Made by a program: the position numbers and the translations under genes. From Roseiarcus sp036489975 (GTDB taxonomy: Bacteria > Pseudomonadota > Alphaproteobacteria > Rhizobiales > Beijerinckiaceae), in the NCBI GenBank assembly GCA_036489975.1, contig DASXES010000085.1:1-64000 (forward strand): 64,000 nucleotides of DNA, written 5' to 3'. Positions within the stretch are counted from its first letter, which is position 1. Every line of letters begins with the position of its first letter. The notes beneath the pieces are model-generated. The model did no database searches. It saw only the letters and a program-made list of their open reading frames with translations, and had not been told where the DNA came from. Below, piece after piece: positions 41,425-52,169 of this stretch.

Positions 41425-43104
41425 TCAATCTTGACTCGTCCGCGCGAGTATGGCCTGGACCTTGCGACTCAGCCCATAGATGTCCGGCCGCTCCTGTAGC
41501 TCTCCGAATTCGTCTACGAATTCAGTGAAGTACTCGATATGAACGGGCAGCGGATGGGGCAGAAATACCGTCCGTTCCTTGTCGCCGAACGCGGCCTCGA
41601 TCCGCTCGGCCGTCCACCCGCTCGTGTTCCCGCCCAGGACAAGCTCGGCAAGGCTCAAAGGGTCCTCGACCCGCACGCAGCCGTGGCTGAAGGCGCGACT
41701 TTCCTCGTCGAACAGCGCCCGCGCCGGCGTGTCGTGCAAATAGATCGCGTGGTCGTTCGGAAACATGAAAGCGATCCGGCCGAGCGCGTTGTCGTTCCCG
41801 GGCAACTGCCGGACCGTCAGCCGTCCGCCGATCGTCTTCACCTCGTAGCCGCGCCGGCTCAAGGCGCCGAGCCTGGACGCGAACTCCTTCTTGATGATCG
41901 AATCGGGGACGCGCCAGGACGGGTTAATCAGCACGTAGCGCATGCTGGCGGAGAAAATCGGCGTTGGCGTCTCAGGCTTGCCGACGATGGCGCGTGTCTT
42001 GATAACGATCTCATCGCCTCTGAGCGCCGCGACCGAGAAGTCCGGGACATTGACCTCGATCCGCTCTTCGCCCATGTCGCGCGGCTCCCAGCGCCACATT
42101 TCCATATTGGCGATGATCGCCGCCTTTCGGCGCGCGAGCGAGGCGCCGAAAGCGAGTGAAGCCGTGCGGATGCGGCCGCCGGTCTGCCGTTTCGCACGCC
42201 GCAGCGCCCCGACCGCCTGTTCGGCCCCGGTTTCGGGATCGAAGTCGGCGATGATCGCGGACACCCGAGGCTCGCCGTTCCGCACACGTTCCATGAGACG
42301 TCTCAAGGCCTCACGCAGGTTGCGGTAGCCTTTCTGCGGCGGATTGAAGTCGGCTAGGCGCGCGGCGGGATCGCTCGCAGCGGCGACTTCCGCCAACGCC
42401 GCGCCCGGATCGGCGAGGCCCGGCTTCGCGTAGGCGAGCGGGGAGACGCGCGATGGACGCACGCGCGATCCCGTCGCCTGTTGAGCATAGGTCACGACCG
42501 CCGAGGCGATTGCGGTCTCGGCGTCGGGGATCTGATCCGGAGCAAGGCCGGCGCCGATCTCTCGCGGCAGCGCGAACGCCGACATGTCAAGGCCATCCTC
42601 ACCCGCTCGCTCGAGTTGCGACAGCGCCGATCGTCCGGCTTCGGTCAGGCCGTCCTCGCCGACCCATATCGGCGCGTAGAAGCGCGCGCCGTAGAAAGCC
42701 GCGATCGCTCCGCGCGCGGCGCGCCAGTCGCCTGACCCGAGCGGGTTCACCCGATCGGCGCGCGTGACAAGCCGCTCCACCGCCGCTCGAAGCGCGCTCT
42801 GCATCGGCGACAGCGTGGGCCCGGCGGTCGGATCGTAGACGACCGGCGGATTGTCCGGCGCGGCCGGCTCTTGCGATGCGGACACCGGCGGGCCGTCGGC
42901 GTCATCGCGTGGCGCAATTTGACGCGCCGGCGTCAGGTCGAACTTAGGTTCGGCCAACAAGCCGGCGGCTCCGCGGTCGGTAGGCGCGGGTCCGGCCGGC
43001 AGCGGAGCGCCCGCCCAGGCAAGATTGGCCGCCAGCGCGAGAACGACTGCGCCCGCGCCCAGTAGCAGCAGCCTGCGCCAGTTTCCGGCCCGGAGCGCGC
43101 TCAT
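41425..43104 (-). CDS. L,D-transpeptidase, YcbB/LdtD-like
   Basis: A 559-residue murein cross-linking enzyme. It has an N-terminal signal-anchor (LLLLGAGAVVLALAANLAWAG), a peptidoglycan-binding-like helical region (about 150-260), and a C-terminal YkuD domain with the catalytic Cys in SHGCVRVEDP. The preceding YVLINPSWRVPDSIIKKE is typical of YcbB-type enzymes. The start at 43104 has GGAG 6 nt upstream. A longer start at 43209, overlapping the regulator stop as TAATG, is possible and would add 35 charged residues. It forms 3-3 cross-links in the periplasm. Confidence 0.9.
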   Translation of the reverse strand: MSALRAGNWRRLLLLGAGAVVLALAANLAWAGAPLPAGPAPTDRGAAGLLAEPKFDLTPARQIAPRDDADGPPVSASQEPAAPDNPPVVYDPTAGPTLSPMQSALRAAVERLVTRADRVNPLGSGDWRAARGAIAAFYGARFYAPIWVGEDGLTEAGRSALSQLERAGEDGLDMSAFALPREIGAGLAPDQIPDAETAIASAVVTYAQQATGSRVRPSRVSPLAYAKPGLADPGAALAEVAAASDPAARLADFNPPQKGYRNLREALRRLMERVRNGEPRVSAIIADFDPETGAEQAVGALRRAKRQTGGRIRTASLAFGASLARRKAAIIANMEMWRWEPRDMGEERIEVNVPDFSVAALRGDEIVIKTRAIVGKPETPTPIFSASMRYVLINPSWRVPDSIIKKEFASRLGALSRRGYEVKTIGGRLTVRQLPGNDNALGRIAFMFPNDHAIYLHDTPARALFDEESRAFSHGCVRVEDPLSLAELVLGGNTSGWTAERIEAAFGDKERTVFLPHPLPVHIEYFTEFVDEFGELQERPDIYGLSRKVQAILARTSQD

Positions 43105-43208
43105 CCTCAGCTCCGCCTCGCGGCGCGCGCCGCCTTCCTGTCGCTTGCGCTCGGGTCGTTTGGAGGCCAAAATCTTCCCGACCGTCGACGGCCAACGCTT
43201 CGCCCGCA

Positions 43209-44696
<1,488 letters not shown>

Positions 44697-44868
44697 GGTC
44701 GTCCGAAGGCGCCCTGCGCGCCGCGCAATAGGCGACATTGTGGCATCAGGGTAAACGCGATGTTAACGCCGTCCCGTTCTGACGCGCCCTTTCCTCAAAA
44801 GCGCCGTTTTGTCGGCGCCAAACAACCGCGGACCGTTAGCGGGAGCCTAATGCAAAGAGGCGCAGTCG

Positions 44869-46701
44869 ATGAGTTCTAAGTTCAGTTCCCTCGCCGTCGC
44901 CGCGCCGCCGTCCGCCTCGGCGGATCTTGGCGCGCTGCCGGAGTGGCGCCTTCAGGATTTGTACGAAGGCATGGACTCAGCGGCCTTCGCCGCCGATTTC
45001 GAGAGCGCCGAGCGCGAAGCGCAGGCCTTCGCCGAAGCCTATCGGGGCAAGCTTGCACAACTGGCGGATTGGCCTGACGCCGGCGCCAGATTGGCCGACG
45101 CGGTCAGGGCCTACGAGTCGCTTCAGGATTCAACGGGCCGCATCATGGCCTATGCGTCGCTGCTCTACGCTTCCGACACCAGCGATCCGCAAATTGCCAA
45201 ATTCCACGGGGATGCACAGGAGCGCGTGACGGCGCTCGCCGGAGATCTTTTGTTCTTCGAACTCGAGCTCAACCGCATCGACGACGCCAAACTGAACGCC
45301 GCCATGGCGACGCCGGCGCTTGGCCATTATCGCCCGTGGCTCGAGGACATTCGCAAGGAGAAGCCGCATCAGCTCGCCGACGACCTCGAACGATTGTTCC
45401 TGGACAAGTCGGTCAGCGCCGCGGCCGCTTGGAACCGGTTGTTCGACGACACAATGGCGGCGCTCAGGTTCGACTTTGAAGGCGAGAGCCTGACGCTCGA
45501 GCCGCTGCTCGGCAAGCTCATGGATCCGGACGAGAAGACGCGGGAGGCGGCGGCCAACGCGCTCGCCAAAACGCTTGGCGCGAATCTGCGCCTCTTCGCC
45601 CTCATCATGAGCACGCTCGTTAAGGACAAGGAGATCTCCGACCGCTGGCGCAAATTCAGGGATGTCGCCGATTCGCGCCACCTCGCCAATCGGGTCGAGC
45701 CCGAGGTTGTGGAGGCGCTGGTTGGGGCCGTGACGGACGCCTATCCGCGCCTCTCGCATCGCTATTATGCGATCAAGGCCCGTTGGTTCGGCAAGGCGCG
45801 ACTCGACCACTGGGACCGCAACGCGCCGCTGCCGAACGCGCCACGGCGCGTTTACAAGTGGGAGACGGCGCGCGACATGGTGCTCAACGCCTATGGCGCG
45901 TTCTCGCCGCGCATGGCGGATATAGCCCGGCGTTTCTTCGACGAAGGCTGGATCGACGCGCCCGTGCGGCCCGGCAAGGCCCCCGGCGCCTTCGCCCATC
46001 CGACGACGCCATCCTCCCATCCCTACATTCTCGTCAATTTCCTCGGCAAGGCGCGTGACGTGACCACGCTCGCGCACGAACTCGGCCACGGCGTGCATCA
46101 AGTGCTCGCCGGGGTCAACGGTCCCTTGATGGCGCCGACGCCGCTCACGCTTGCCGAAACGGCCTCAGTGTTCGGCGAGATGCTGACCTTCCGCTCGATG
46201 CTGGCGACGATTACTGACATTACCGAGCGCAAGGCGATGCTGGCGTCCAAGGTTGAGGACATGCTCAACACCGTGGTGCGCCAGATCGCGTTTTACAAGT
46301 TCGAGCGCGCCGTTCACCTTGAGCGTCGCAACGGCGAATTGACGACGGAACAGATCAGCCACTTGTGGATGAACGCGCAGTCCGAGAGTCTCGGGCCCGC
46401 AATCGCGCTCCGACCCGGCTATGAAACCTATTGGGCCTATATCGGGCATTTCATTCACTCGCCGTTCTACGTCTACGCCTATGCATTCGGCGATTGCCTG
46501 GTGAATTCGCTGTACGGGGTCTACGAGCGCTCAAGCGATGGCTTCGCCGAGCGGTATCTTGCGGTGCTCGCGGCCGGCGGATCGAAGTCCTATTCCGAGC
46601 TGCTTGCGCCCTTCGGCCTCGACGCGAAGGATCCGGGCTTCTGGATAATCGGCCTTTCGGTGATCGAGCGCATGATCGATGAACTGGAGGCGATGGAATA
46701 G
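44869..46701 (+). CDS. pepF: Oligoendopeptidase F (M3 family)
   Basis: A 610-residue cytoplasmic zinc metallopeptidase cutting oligopeptides. The zinc-binding HELGHGVHQ (about residue 403) is intact, with the third ligand Glu in LAETASVFGE, and the substrate-gripping His/Tyr region in the C-terminal part (YIGHFIHSPFYVYAYAFGD). Full length for PepF. The N-terminal 25 residues are Ser/Ala-rich and not conserved. It is divergent from the sigma-54 regulator. Confidence 0.95.
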   Translation: MSSKFSSLAVAAPPSASADLGALPEWRLQDLYEGMDSAAFAADFESAEREAQAFAEAYRGKLAQLADWPDAGARLADAVRAYESLQDSTGRIMAYASLLYASDTSDPQIAKFHGDAQERVTALAGDLLFFELELNRIDDAKLNAAMATPALGHYRPWLEDIRKEKPHQLADDLERLFLDKSVSAAAAWNRLFDDTMAALRFDFEGESLTLEPLLGKLMDPDEKTREAAANALAKTLGANLRLFALIMSTLVKDKEISDRWRKFRDVADSRHLANRVEPEVVEALVGAVTDAYPRLSHRYYAIKARWFGKARLDHWDRNAPLPNAPRRVYKWETARDMVLNAYGAFSPRMADIARRFFDEGWIDAPVRPGKAPGAFAHPTTPSSHPYILVNFLGKARDVTTLAHELGHGVHQVLAGVNGPLMAPTPLTLAETASVFGEMLTFRSMLATITDITERKAMLASKVEDMLNTVVRQIAFYKFERAVHLERRNGELTTEQISHLWMNAQSESLGPAIALRPGYETYWAYIGHFIHSPFYVYAYAFGDCLVNSLYGVYERSSDGFAERYLAVLAAGGSKSYSELLAPFGLDAKDPGFWIIGLSVIERMIDELEAME

Positions 46702-46777
46702 GCGCTGAGAAACCGCAGGATTTGTCGGACGCATTTATGAAAAGACTGTCTCGGACAAGGGTTGAGGTCTTGAGACA

Positions 46778-47635
46778 ATGGCGAAGCAGCGGACCCAGGA
46801 ATCGTATCAAGCCCGGCTCGATCGGGTCGTGGATCACATTTACACGCGCCTCGACGAAGACATCCGCCCCGAGAGCCTTGCCGAGATCGCCTGTCTCTCG
46901 CCCTATCATTGGCATCGAATCTACGTCGCCATGCGCGGCGAGACGATCGGAGCGACGATCCGCAGGCTACGATTGCTGAGGGCTGCCGATCGGCTGGCGA
47001 ACTCGGACCTACCCATCGAGATGATCGCCGAGCGCGCCGGCTACAGCGGCGCTGACGCATTCGCGCGCGCCTTTCGTGAGGTCTATGGCAAGCCCCCCGC
47101 CGACTATCGCGCCGCCGGCAGCCACGCCGCGTTCCAAGCGGCTGCAGAATCAGAGGATGGCGCGGGATTTCCCGTCGCGATCGAGACGCTTCCCGCGACG
47201 CGTTGCGCGAGCGTTGTTCATAAGGGCGTCTATATGCAGATCGATCAGGCGATGGGACGTCTATTCACCGCGCTGGCGACGCAGACAATCATCGCGCCGG
47301 ATCAGGCGATGCGCGCCGTGTTCTTCGATGACCCCGATCTCACGCCCGTCGACGCGTTGCGTTCGCGAGCCTGCTCCCCAGTCGCGGAGGACACGCCTCT
47401 CGCCGCGCCGCTGGAAGAACTCGTCTTACGCGGTGGTCTCTATGCGAGATTGCGCTATCGCGGACCCTACGCCGACATGAGGGGCGCCTATCGGTGGCTG
47501 CTCGGCGCGTGGCTGCCGCAGTCAGGCTACGAACCGGATGATGAGCCCATATTCGAGGCGTATCTCAACAACCCACAGCACGTTGCGCCAACCGATCTTC
47601 TGACCGACATCCATTTGCCACTGAAGACGTTGTGA
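46778..47635 (+). CDS. AraC family regulator with C-terminal GyrI-like effector domain
   Basis: A 285-residue regulator with the two helix-turn-helix motifs at the N-terminus (about 10-110: PESLAEIACLSPYHWHRIYVAMRGE and IAERAGYSGADAFARAFREVYGKPPADYR) and a GyrI-like/BacTR small-molecule domain (about 130-285). The layout matches Rob/SbmC-type regulators that respond to amphipathic drugs. The target is unknown; the downstream DUF1801 gene (19 bp away) is probably co-transcribed. Confidence 0.88.
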   Translation: MAKQRTQESYQARLDRVVDHIYTRLDEDIRPESLAEIACLSPYHWHRIYVAMRGETIGATIRRLRLLRAADRLANSDLPIEMIAERAGYSGADAFARAFREVYGKPPADYRAAGSHAAFQAAAESEDGAGFPVAIETLPATRCASVVHKGVYMQIDQAMGRLFTALATQTIIAPDQAMRAVFFDDPDLTPVDALRSRACSPVAEDTPLAAPLEELVLRGGLYARLRYRGPYADMRGAYRWLLGAWLPQSGYEPDDEPIFEAYLNNPQHVAPTDLLTDIHLPLKTL

Positions 47636-47654
47636 CGAGTAAGAGGTCGCCCTG

Positions 47655-48050
47655 ATGCCAACCGATGTGGCGGCGGCTTTCGCCGCGTTCCCCGCAGGCG
47701 TGCGGGCACGGCTTCTCGAGGTTCGCGATCTCATCCTGGAAACGGCCACCGCCATTGATGGCGTCGGTCCGCTGACGGAAACGCTGAAATGGGGCGAGCC
47801 GGCGTATCTGACGGAGGCGACCGGAAGCGGAAGCACCATTCGGCTGGGTCGGTGTCGGTCCCCGGAGCGTGAGTGCGCGGTGCTCTTCAATTGTCGCACG
47901 ACGTTGGTCGACGATTTCCGCAGCCAGTTTCCCGGCGTATTCGACTATGAGAAAAATAGGGCCATTCTTCTGCACGCCCGCGAACCGCTGCCGAGGGGGC
48001 CCTTGTCAACTTGTCTCGGAATGGCGCTCACGTATCACCGCCGCCGTTAA
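47655..48050 (+). CDS. DUF1801 domain protein
   Basis: A 131-residue protein of the DUF1801/YdhG-like fold: LKWGEPAYLTEATGSGSTIRLG followed by CAVLFNCRTTLVDDFRSQFP is characteristic. No transmembrane segment or signal peptide. The function is unknown; it shares a probable transcript with the AraC/GyrI-like regulator. Confidence 0.8.
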   Translation: MPTDVAAAFAAFPAGVRARLLEVRDLILETATAIDGVGPLTETLKWGEPAYLTEATGSGSTIRLGRCRSPERECAVLFNCRTTLVDDFRSQFPGVFDYEKNRAILLHAREPLPRGPLSTCLGMALTYHRRR

Positions 48051-48147
48051 CGATTCGGTCCTTTGCTCGACGCTTGTGGCGCGTCGCCGCTGAAATTGAT
48101 CCCCGCGCGACCTATATCCTTGTAAGCCTCAATCTGGGATTTCACGT

Positions 48148-49551
48148 TTGGATCAGGACAATGAAGCCAATCGCCTGAGCGCGCGGGCGACGCGCTACGC
48201 GCGACTCGGCGCCAACGCGGGCGCGTTTGCGGCGCGGGTCGGCGTCAATCGGCTGCGCGGGGGCGGCCGCGAGACAGACGCCAAGGCGCTCGCATCGGCC
48301 TTGGGCTCGATGAAGGGCCCGCTGATGAAGGTGGCGCAGATGCTGACCACCATCCCCGATGCAGTTCCGGCGGAGTTCGCCGCGGAATTGGCCAAGCTCC
48401 AGTCGCAGGCCCCGCCGATGGGGGCCTCGTTCGTGCGCCGGCGCATGCAGGCCGAGCTTGGGTCGAACTGGCGCGAGCGTTTCGCCGAGTTCGACTTCAA
48501 GCCTGCCGCCGCCGCGTCGCTCGGCCAGGTGCATCGCGCCGTCAACCTTGGCGGCGAGCCTCTTGCCTGCAAGCTGCAATATCCAGATATGGCGTCGGCG
48601 GTCGAGACGGACCTCTCGAATCTCGATCTCCTGTTCTCGCTGCACCGGCGCGCGAGCGCGGCGATCGACACCCGCGAGATGGCGCGCGAGATCCGCGAGC
48701 GAGTGCGCGAAGAGCTCGACTACCAGCGCGAGGCAAAAATCGCCCGGCTCTATCGGGTGATGCTGGCAGACCGCCCGTTCGTCCGCGTGCCGAGGGTTGA
48801 CGACAGCCTGTCGACGCGGCGCCTGCTTACGATGGAATGGCTCGACGGCGAGCCGCTCACCGCCTTCGAGGCTGCGCCGCAGGAGGCGCGTGACGCAATC
48901 GCCGTTGGCCTGTTCGACGCATGGTGGCGCCCTTTCCTGCGCTATGGCGTCATTCACGGCGATCCGCATCTCGGCAACTACACGGTCGCGGCGTCCGGGC
49001 GGGGCGGCGAGCGCGGCGTCGAAGGCGTCAACCTGTTCGACTATGGCTGCGCGCGGATCTTTCCGCCGCGCTTCGTGCTCGGCGTGGTCGAGCTCTATCG
49101 GGCGTTGAAAACAAACGATAAGCTGCGGATCGCCAATGCTTATGAGATGTGGGGCTTTCACAAGCTTAACGCCGGGATGACCGAGGCGATGACCCTATGG
49201 GCGCGTTTCATGTGCGGCCCCATTCTCGACGATCGCGTGCGCACCGCCGCCGACGGGGTCAAGCCTTCGGAATATGGCCGCCGCGAGATGGGCCAGGTGA
49301 TGCGCACCTTAAAAGCCGAGGGCGGGGGCTTGCCGGTGCCACGCGAATTCGTGTTTCTTGAGCGGGCGACCATCGGCATCGGCAGCGTTTTCCTGCGCCT
49401 TCAGGCGCGGCTCAACTTTCATCGCATGTACGAAGATGCGATCGACGGCTTTGACGAGGCGACGGTCGCGCGCCGGCAGGCCGAGGCGCTCGAGGCGGCC
49501 GGGCTCTCCCCGACGGGCGATCCGGACCAAAGGCCCGCTGCGACCGGTTGA
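48148..49551 (+). CDS. ABC1/UbiB-family atypical kinase (AarF-like)
   Basis: A 467-residue protein-kinase-like family member. The N-terminal signature KGPLMKVAQML corresponds to KxGQ but reads KVAQ; the Ala-rich nucleotide loop AAAASLGQVH, the Lys in LACKLQYP and the catalytic HGDPHLGNY plus FDYGCAR (DFG-like) are present. UbiB relatives support ubiquinone synthesis at the membrane, but no C-terminal membrane helices are obvious here, so a different partner is possible. TTG start at 48148. It precedes pobA by 72 bp. Confidence 0.85.
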   Translation: MDQDNEANRLSARATRYARLGANAGAFAARVGVNRLRGGGRETDAKALASALGSMKGPLMKVAQMLTTIPDAVPAEFAAELAKLQSQAPPMGASFVRRRMQAELGSNWRERFAEFDFKPAAAASLGQVHRAVNLGGEPLACKLQYPDMASAVETDLSNLDLLFSLHRRASAAIDTREMAREIRERVREELDYQREAKIARLYRVMLADRPFVRVPRVDDSLSTRRLLTMEWLDGEPLTAFEAAPQEARDAIAVGLFDAWWRPFLRYGVIHGDPHLGNYTVAASGRGGERGVEGVNLFDYGCARIFPPRFVLGVVELYRALKTNDKLRIANAYEMWGFHKLNAGMTEAMTLWARFMCGPILDDRVRTAADGVKPSEYGRREMGQVMRTLKAEGGGLPVPREFVFLERATIGIGSVFLRLQARLNFHRMYEDAIDGFDEATVARRQAEALEAAGLSPTGDPDQRPAATG

Positions 49552-49623
49552 TCGCGGGGTCGCGCGGGCTTTAATTGCGACGGTGGGGGGCTCGGCTGGT
49601 TCGCCGTCCCGGGGAGGACAAGC

Positions 49624-50802
49624 ATGCGCCGCACTCAGGTCGCGATCATCGGTGGCGGCCCGGCCGGCCTGCTCCTCTCACATTTGCTGCATCGCGACGG
49701 CATCGACAGCGTCGTCATCGAGCGGCAGACGAAGGCGTATGTGCTCAAGCGCATCCGCGCCGGCGTGCTCGAATTCGGTTCCGTTCAGGTGTTGCGCGAT
49801 TCGGGGGCCGGCGAACGGATGGACCGCGAGGGCCATGCGCATGACGGAAGCTTTATCGTCTGGCAGGACCGCGATCCGTTTCTCATCGACACCAGGACCC
49901 ACGCCGGCCGGCCGATGTGGTCGCACGGTCAGACCGCGATCACCGAGGAACTGTACCGCATCAGGGAGCGCGACGGCGGACGGATCGTGGAGGAAGCGGC
50001 GAATGTCCAGCTTCACGGGCTGACCGGCGCGGCGCCGCAAGTGACTTTCGAGAAATACGGCGTCGCCGAATCGCTCGATTGCGACTTCGTCGCCGGCTGC
50101 GACGGCTTCCATGGCGTGTGCCGGCAGAGCATTCCGAAATCCGTGCTCAGGATTTTCGAGCGCGCCTATCCGTTCGGCTGGCTCGGAATCATGTCGGAAA
50201 CGCCGCCGGTCGGCGAGGTCATCTACGCCAGGCACGAGCGCGGCTTCGCGCTTGCTTCGCTGCGCAATCCGATGCTGAGCCGCTATTACATCCAGTGCGG
50301 GCTTGACACGCGGATCGAGGACTGGCCGGACGGGCGTTTTTGGGACGAACTCAAGAGCCGGTTTCCCGACGACATCGCGCGCAAGATCGTGACCGGCCCG
50401 TCGATTGAAAAGTCGATCGCGCCCTTGCGCAGTTTCGTCGCCGAGCCAATGCGCTACGGGCGGCTGTTTCTCGCCGGCGACGCGGCGCATATCGTGCCGC
50501 CGACCGGGGCCAAGGGCCTCAACCTCGCGATCTCCGACGTTTTCTATCTCGCGCGCGCTTTCGCTGCGCATTTCTCAAAGGGAAGCGATGGGCGCCTCGA
50601 GACCTATTCGGACATGGCGCTGAGACGCGTGTGGGCGTCCGAGCGGTTCTCCTGGTGGCTGACCAATCTGCTGCATGTGTTTCCCGGCGATGATCCGTTC
50701 GAGATTCGGATCAAGCTCAGCGAATTCGACCACCTTCTTCGATCGAAGCATGCCGCCGCCCTGGTGGCCGAACAATACGCCGGTCTGCCCTTCGAGCAAT
50801 GA
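49624..50802 (+). CDS. pobA: 4-hydroxybenzoate 3-monooxygenase
   Basis: A 392-residue FAD-dependent hydroxylase converting 4-hydroxybenzoate to protocatechuate with NADPH and O2. It aligns along its length with Pseudomonas PobA from memory: QVAIIGGGPAGLLLSHLLH (FAD), RIRAGVLEFG, DCDFVAGCDGFHG, the substrate region RYYIQC, LFLAGDAAHIVPPTGAKGLNLA and the C-terminal AEQYAGLPFE. GGGGAGG lies upstream of the ATG. No pobR or protocatechuate genes are in the window. Confidence 0.95.
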   Translation: MRRTQVAIIGGGPAGLLLSHLLHRDGIDSVVIERQTKAYVLKRIRAGVLEFGSVQVLRDSGAGERMDREGHAHDGSFIVWQDRDPFLIDTRTHAGRPMWSHGQTAITEELYRIRERDGGRIVEEAANVQLHGLTGAAPQVTFEKYGVAESLDCDFVAGCDGFHGVCRQSIPKSVLRIFERAYPFGWLGIMSETPPVGEVIYARHERGFALASLRNPMLSRYYIQCGLDTRIEDWPDGRFWDELKSRFPDDIARKIVTGPSIEKSIAPLRSFVAEPMRYGRLFLAGDAAHIVPPTGAKGLNLAISDVFYLARAFAAHFSKGSDGRLETYSDMALRRVWASERFSWWLTNLLHVFPGDDPFEIRIKLSEFDHLLRSKHAAALVAEQYAGLPFEQ

Positions 50803-50895
50803 GCCCGGTCGACCGCGATATCGGCCCGCCTCGTGCGGCGGCGACTTCATCGCGAACCGGGCGAAGGAACGAGACGTCGCCCCGACTTCGCTCCG

Positions 50896-51285
50896 TCAGA
50901 GCGCTTTGTTCTGGCGCCGTAACCGGTGGGCGAGAACGCGCATCACGTTGAGCGCAAAGAACGGCGTGTTTTTGACCAGGAACAGAAACTGATTTTCCTT
51001 GATTGGCGCCACAATCACATCCGTCATCGCGACCGCGGTTGCGCTGCGCGGGCTGTCGTCTATCAGCGCCATCTCGCCGAAAATGCCATCCGGGCCAAGA
51101 GTCTCAAAATGACGGTCGCCGCTGCTGATTTCAACCTTTCCGCGCACCACCACGAAAAACTCGTCGCCCAGTTCGCCTTCCTTGAAGATCGTCTTGCCTT
51201 TCGCGAAGTTTCGGGTTGGAACTCCGGGTCCGAGAAGATGATGAAAGCCGCCGTCGCCGTCTGCCATTTCGTTATTCCCGAGCAT
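50896..51285 (-). CDS. Cyclic nucleotide-binding domain protein
   Basis: A single cNMP-binding domain protein of about 129 residues. The phosphate-binding cassette FGEMALIDDSPRSATAVA is intact, with Glu and Arg in place to bind cAMP or cGMP. No effector domain follows. The start is uncertain (51285 used; ATGs at 51387 and 51267 are possible). It follows the sugar ABC ATPase gene with about 120 bp, suggesting cAMP-linked control or co-transcription. A class III adenylate cyclase is encoded about 9 kb away. Confidence 0.75.
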   Translation of the reverse strand: MLGNNEMADGDGGFHHLLGPGVPTRNFAKGKTIFKEGELGDEFFVVVRGKVEISSGDRHFETLGPDGIFGEMALIDDSPRSATAVAMTDVIVAPIKENQFLFLVKNTPFFALNVMRVLAHRLRRQNKAL

Positions 51286-51405
51286 CACGCCATCGCGATT
51301 TCTCTCCCCGGACCCGAGCCGACGATAGGCCGATCGGGCAAGCGTGACAAACTTCAGCATCCGCGGACGCTGGCTCTCCCCGCCCAATTCGGGCTGGCAG
51401 TCTGG

Positions 51406-52167
51406 TCAGGGCGCCGCCTCGGCAAGCTCCCCGGTGATGACGGCCTCAACGTCAGCGACCGTCATTTGCTTCGGGTCGATGTCGTCGGCGACAATCCGGC
51501 CGTGGCGCATCACGGCAATGCGGTCGACCACCTGGAACACATGGTGGATGTTATGCGCGATTAGGATGCAGGAGTGCCCGGAGTCGCGTGCGTTGCGCAC
51601 GAAGCGCAGCACGCCTTGCGTCTCCGCGACGCCGAGGTTGTTGGTCGGCTCGTCGAGAATGATGAGGTCGCTGTCGAAGTGCATGGCGCGGGCGATCGCA
51701 ACCGCCTGCCGCTCGCCCCCGGAGAGCGACGAGATCGGTGTTGAGGCCGGGATCGACTTGCCGATCCCGACCCTCCTCAAAAGCTCGCCCGCCACTTGCT
51801 CCATCAAGGCCTTGTCCATACGATTCATAAAGCGCGGGCCCTTGAGCGGCTCGCGGCCGAGGAACAGATTGCGCGCGATCGAGAGTTGCGTGACGAGCGC
51901 CGAGTCCTGGTAAATCGTCTCGATGCCGAGTGCGATGGCGTCCGTCGTGCTGCGGATGTCGGCGCGCTTGCCGCGCACGATAATGTCGCCGCTCGTTGCG
52001 CGCACGGCGCCTGAGAGCACCTTGATCAGCGTCGACTTGCCTGCGCCGTTGTCGCCCAATAGTCCGACGATCTCCTGGCGCGCGACAGTGAAGTTGACGT
52101 CGTCGAGCGCCTGCACGCGGCCGTAGAACTTGCCGATATGCTCCATGCGGATGAGATCTGCGCTCAT
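51406..52167 (-). CDS. Sugar ABC transporter ATP-binding protein, FrcA-like
   Basis: A 253-residue ABC ATPase with one nucleotide-binding domain: Walker A GDNGAGKS, Q-loop IYQDS, signature LSGGERQ, Walker B LIILDEPTNNL and switch His (LIAHN). Most CUT2 sugar importers have a double ATPase of about 500 residues; the single-domain form resembles FrcA of rhizobia. The start at 52167 (MSADLIRMEH) is 2 bp from the permease stop codon. Confidence 0.92.
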   Translation of the reverse strand: MSADLIRMEHIGKFYGRVQALDDVNFTVARQEIVGLLGDNGAGKSTLIKVLSGAVRATSGDIIVRGKRADIRSTTDAIALGIETIYQDSALVTQLSIARNLFLGREPLKGPRFMNRMDKALMEQVAGELLRRVGIGKSIPASTPISSLSGGERQAVAIARAMHFDSDLIILDEPTNNLGVAETQGVLRFVRNARDSGHSCILIAHNIHHVFQVVDRIAVMRHGRIVADDIDPKQMTVADVEAVITGELAEAAP

Positions 52168-52169
52168 CG

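Noticed and set aside
50803..50862. Terminator after pobA (GCCCGGT/ACCGGGC)
   Set aside because: The arms are complementary but about 46 bases apart with no U-tract, so evidence is too weak to list.
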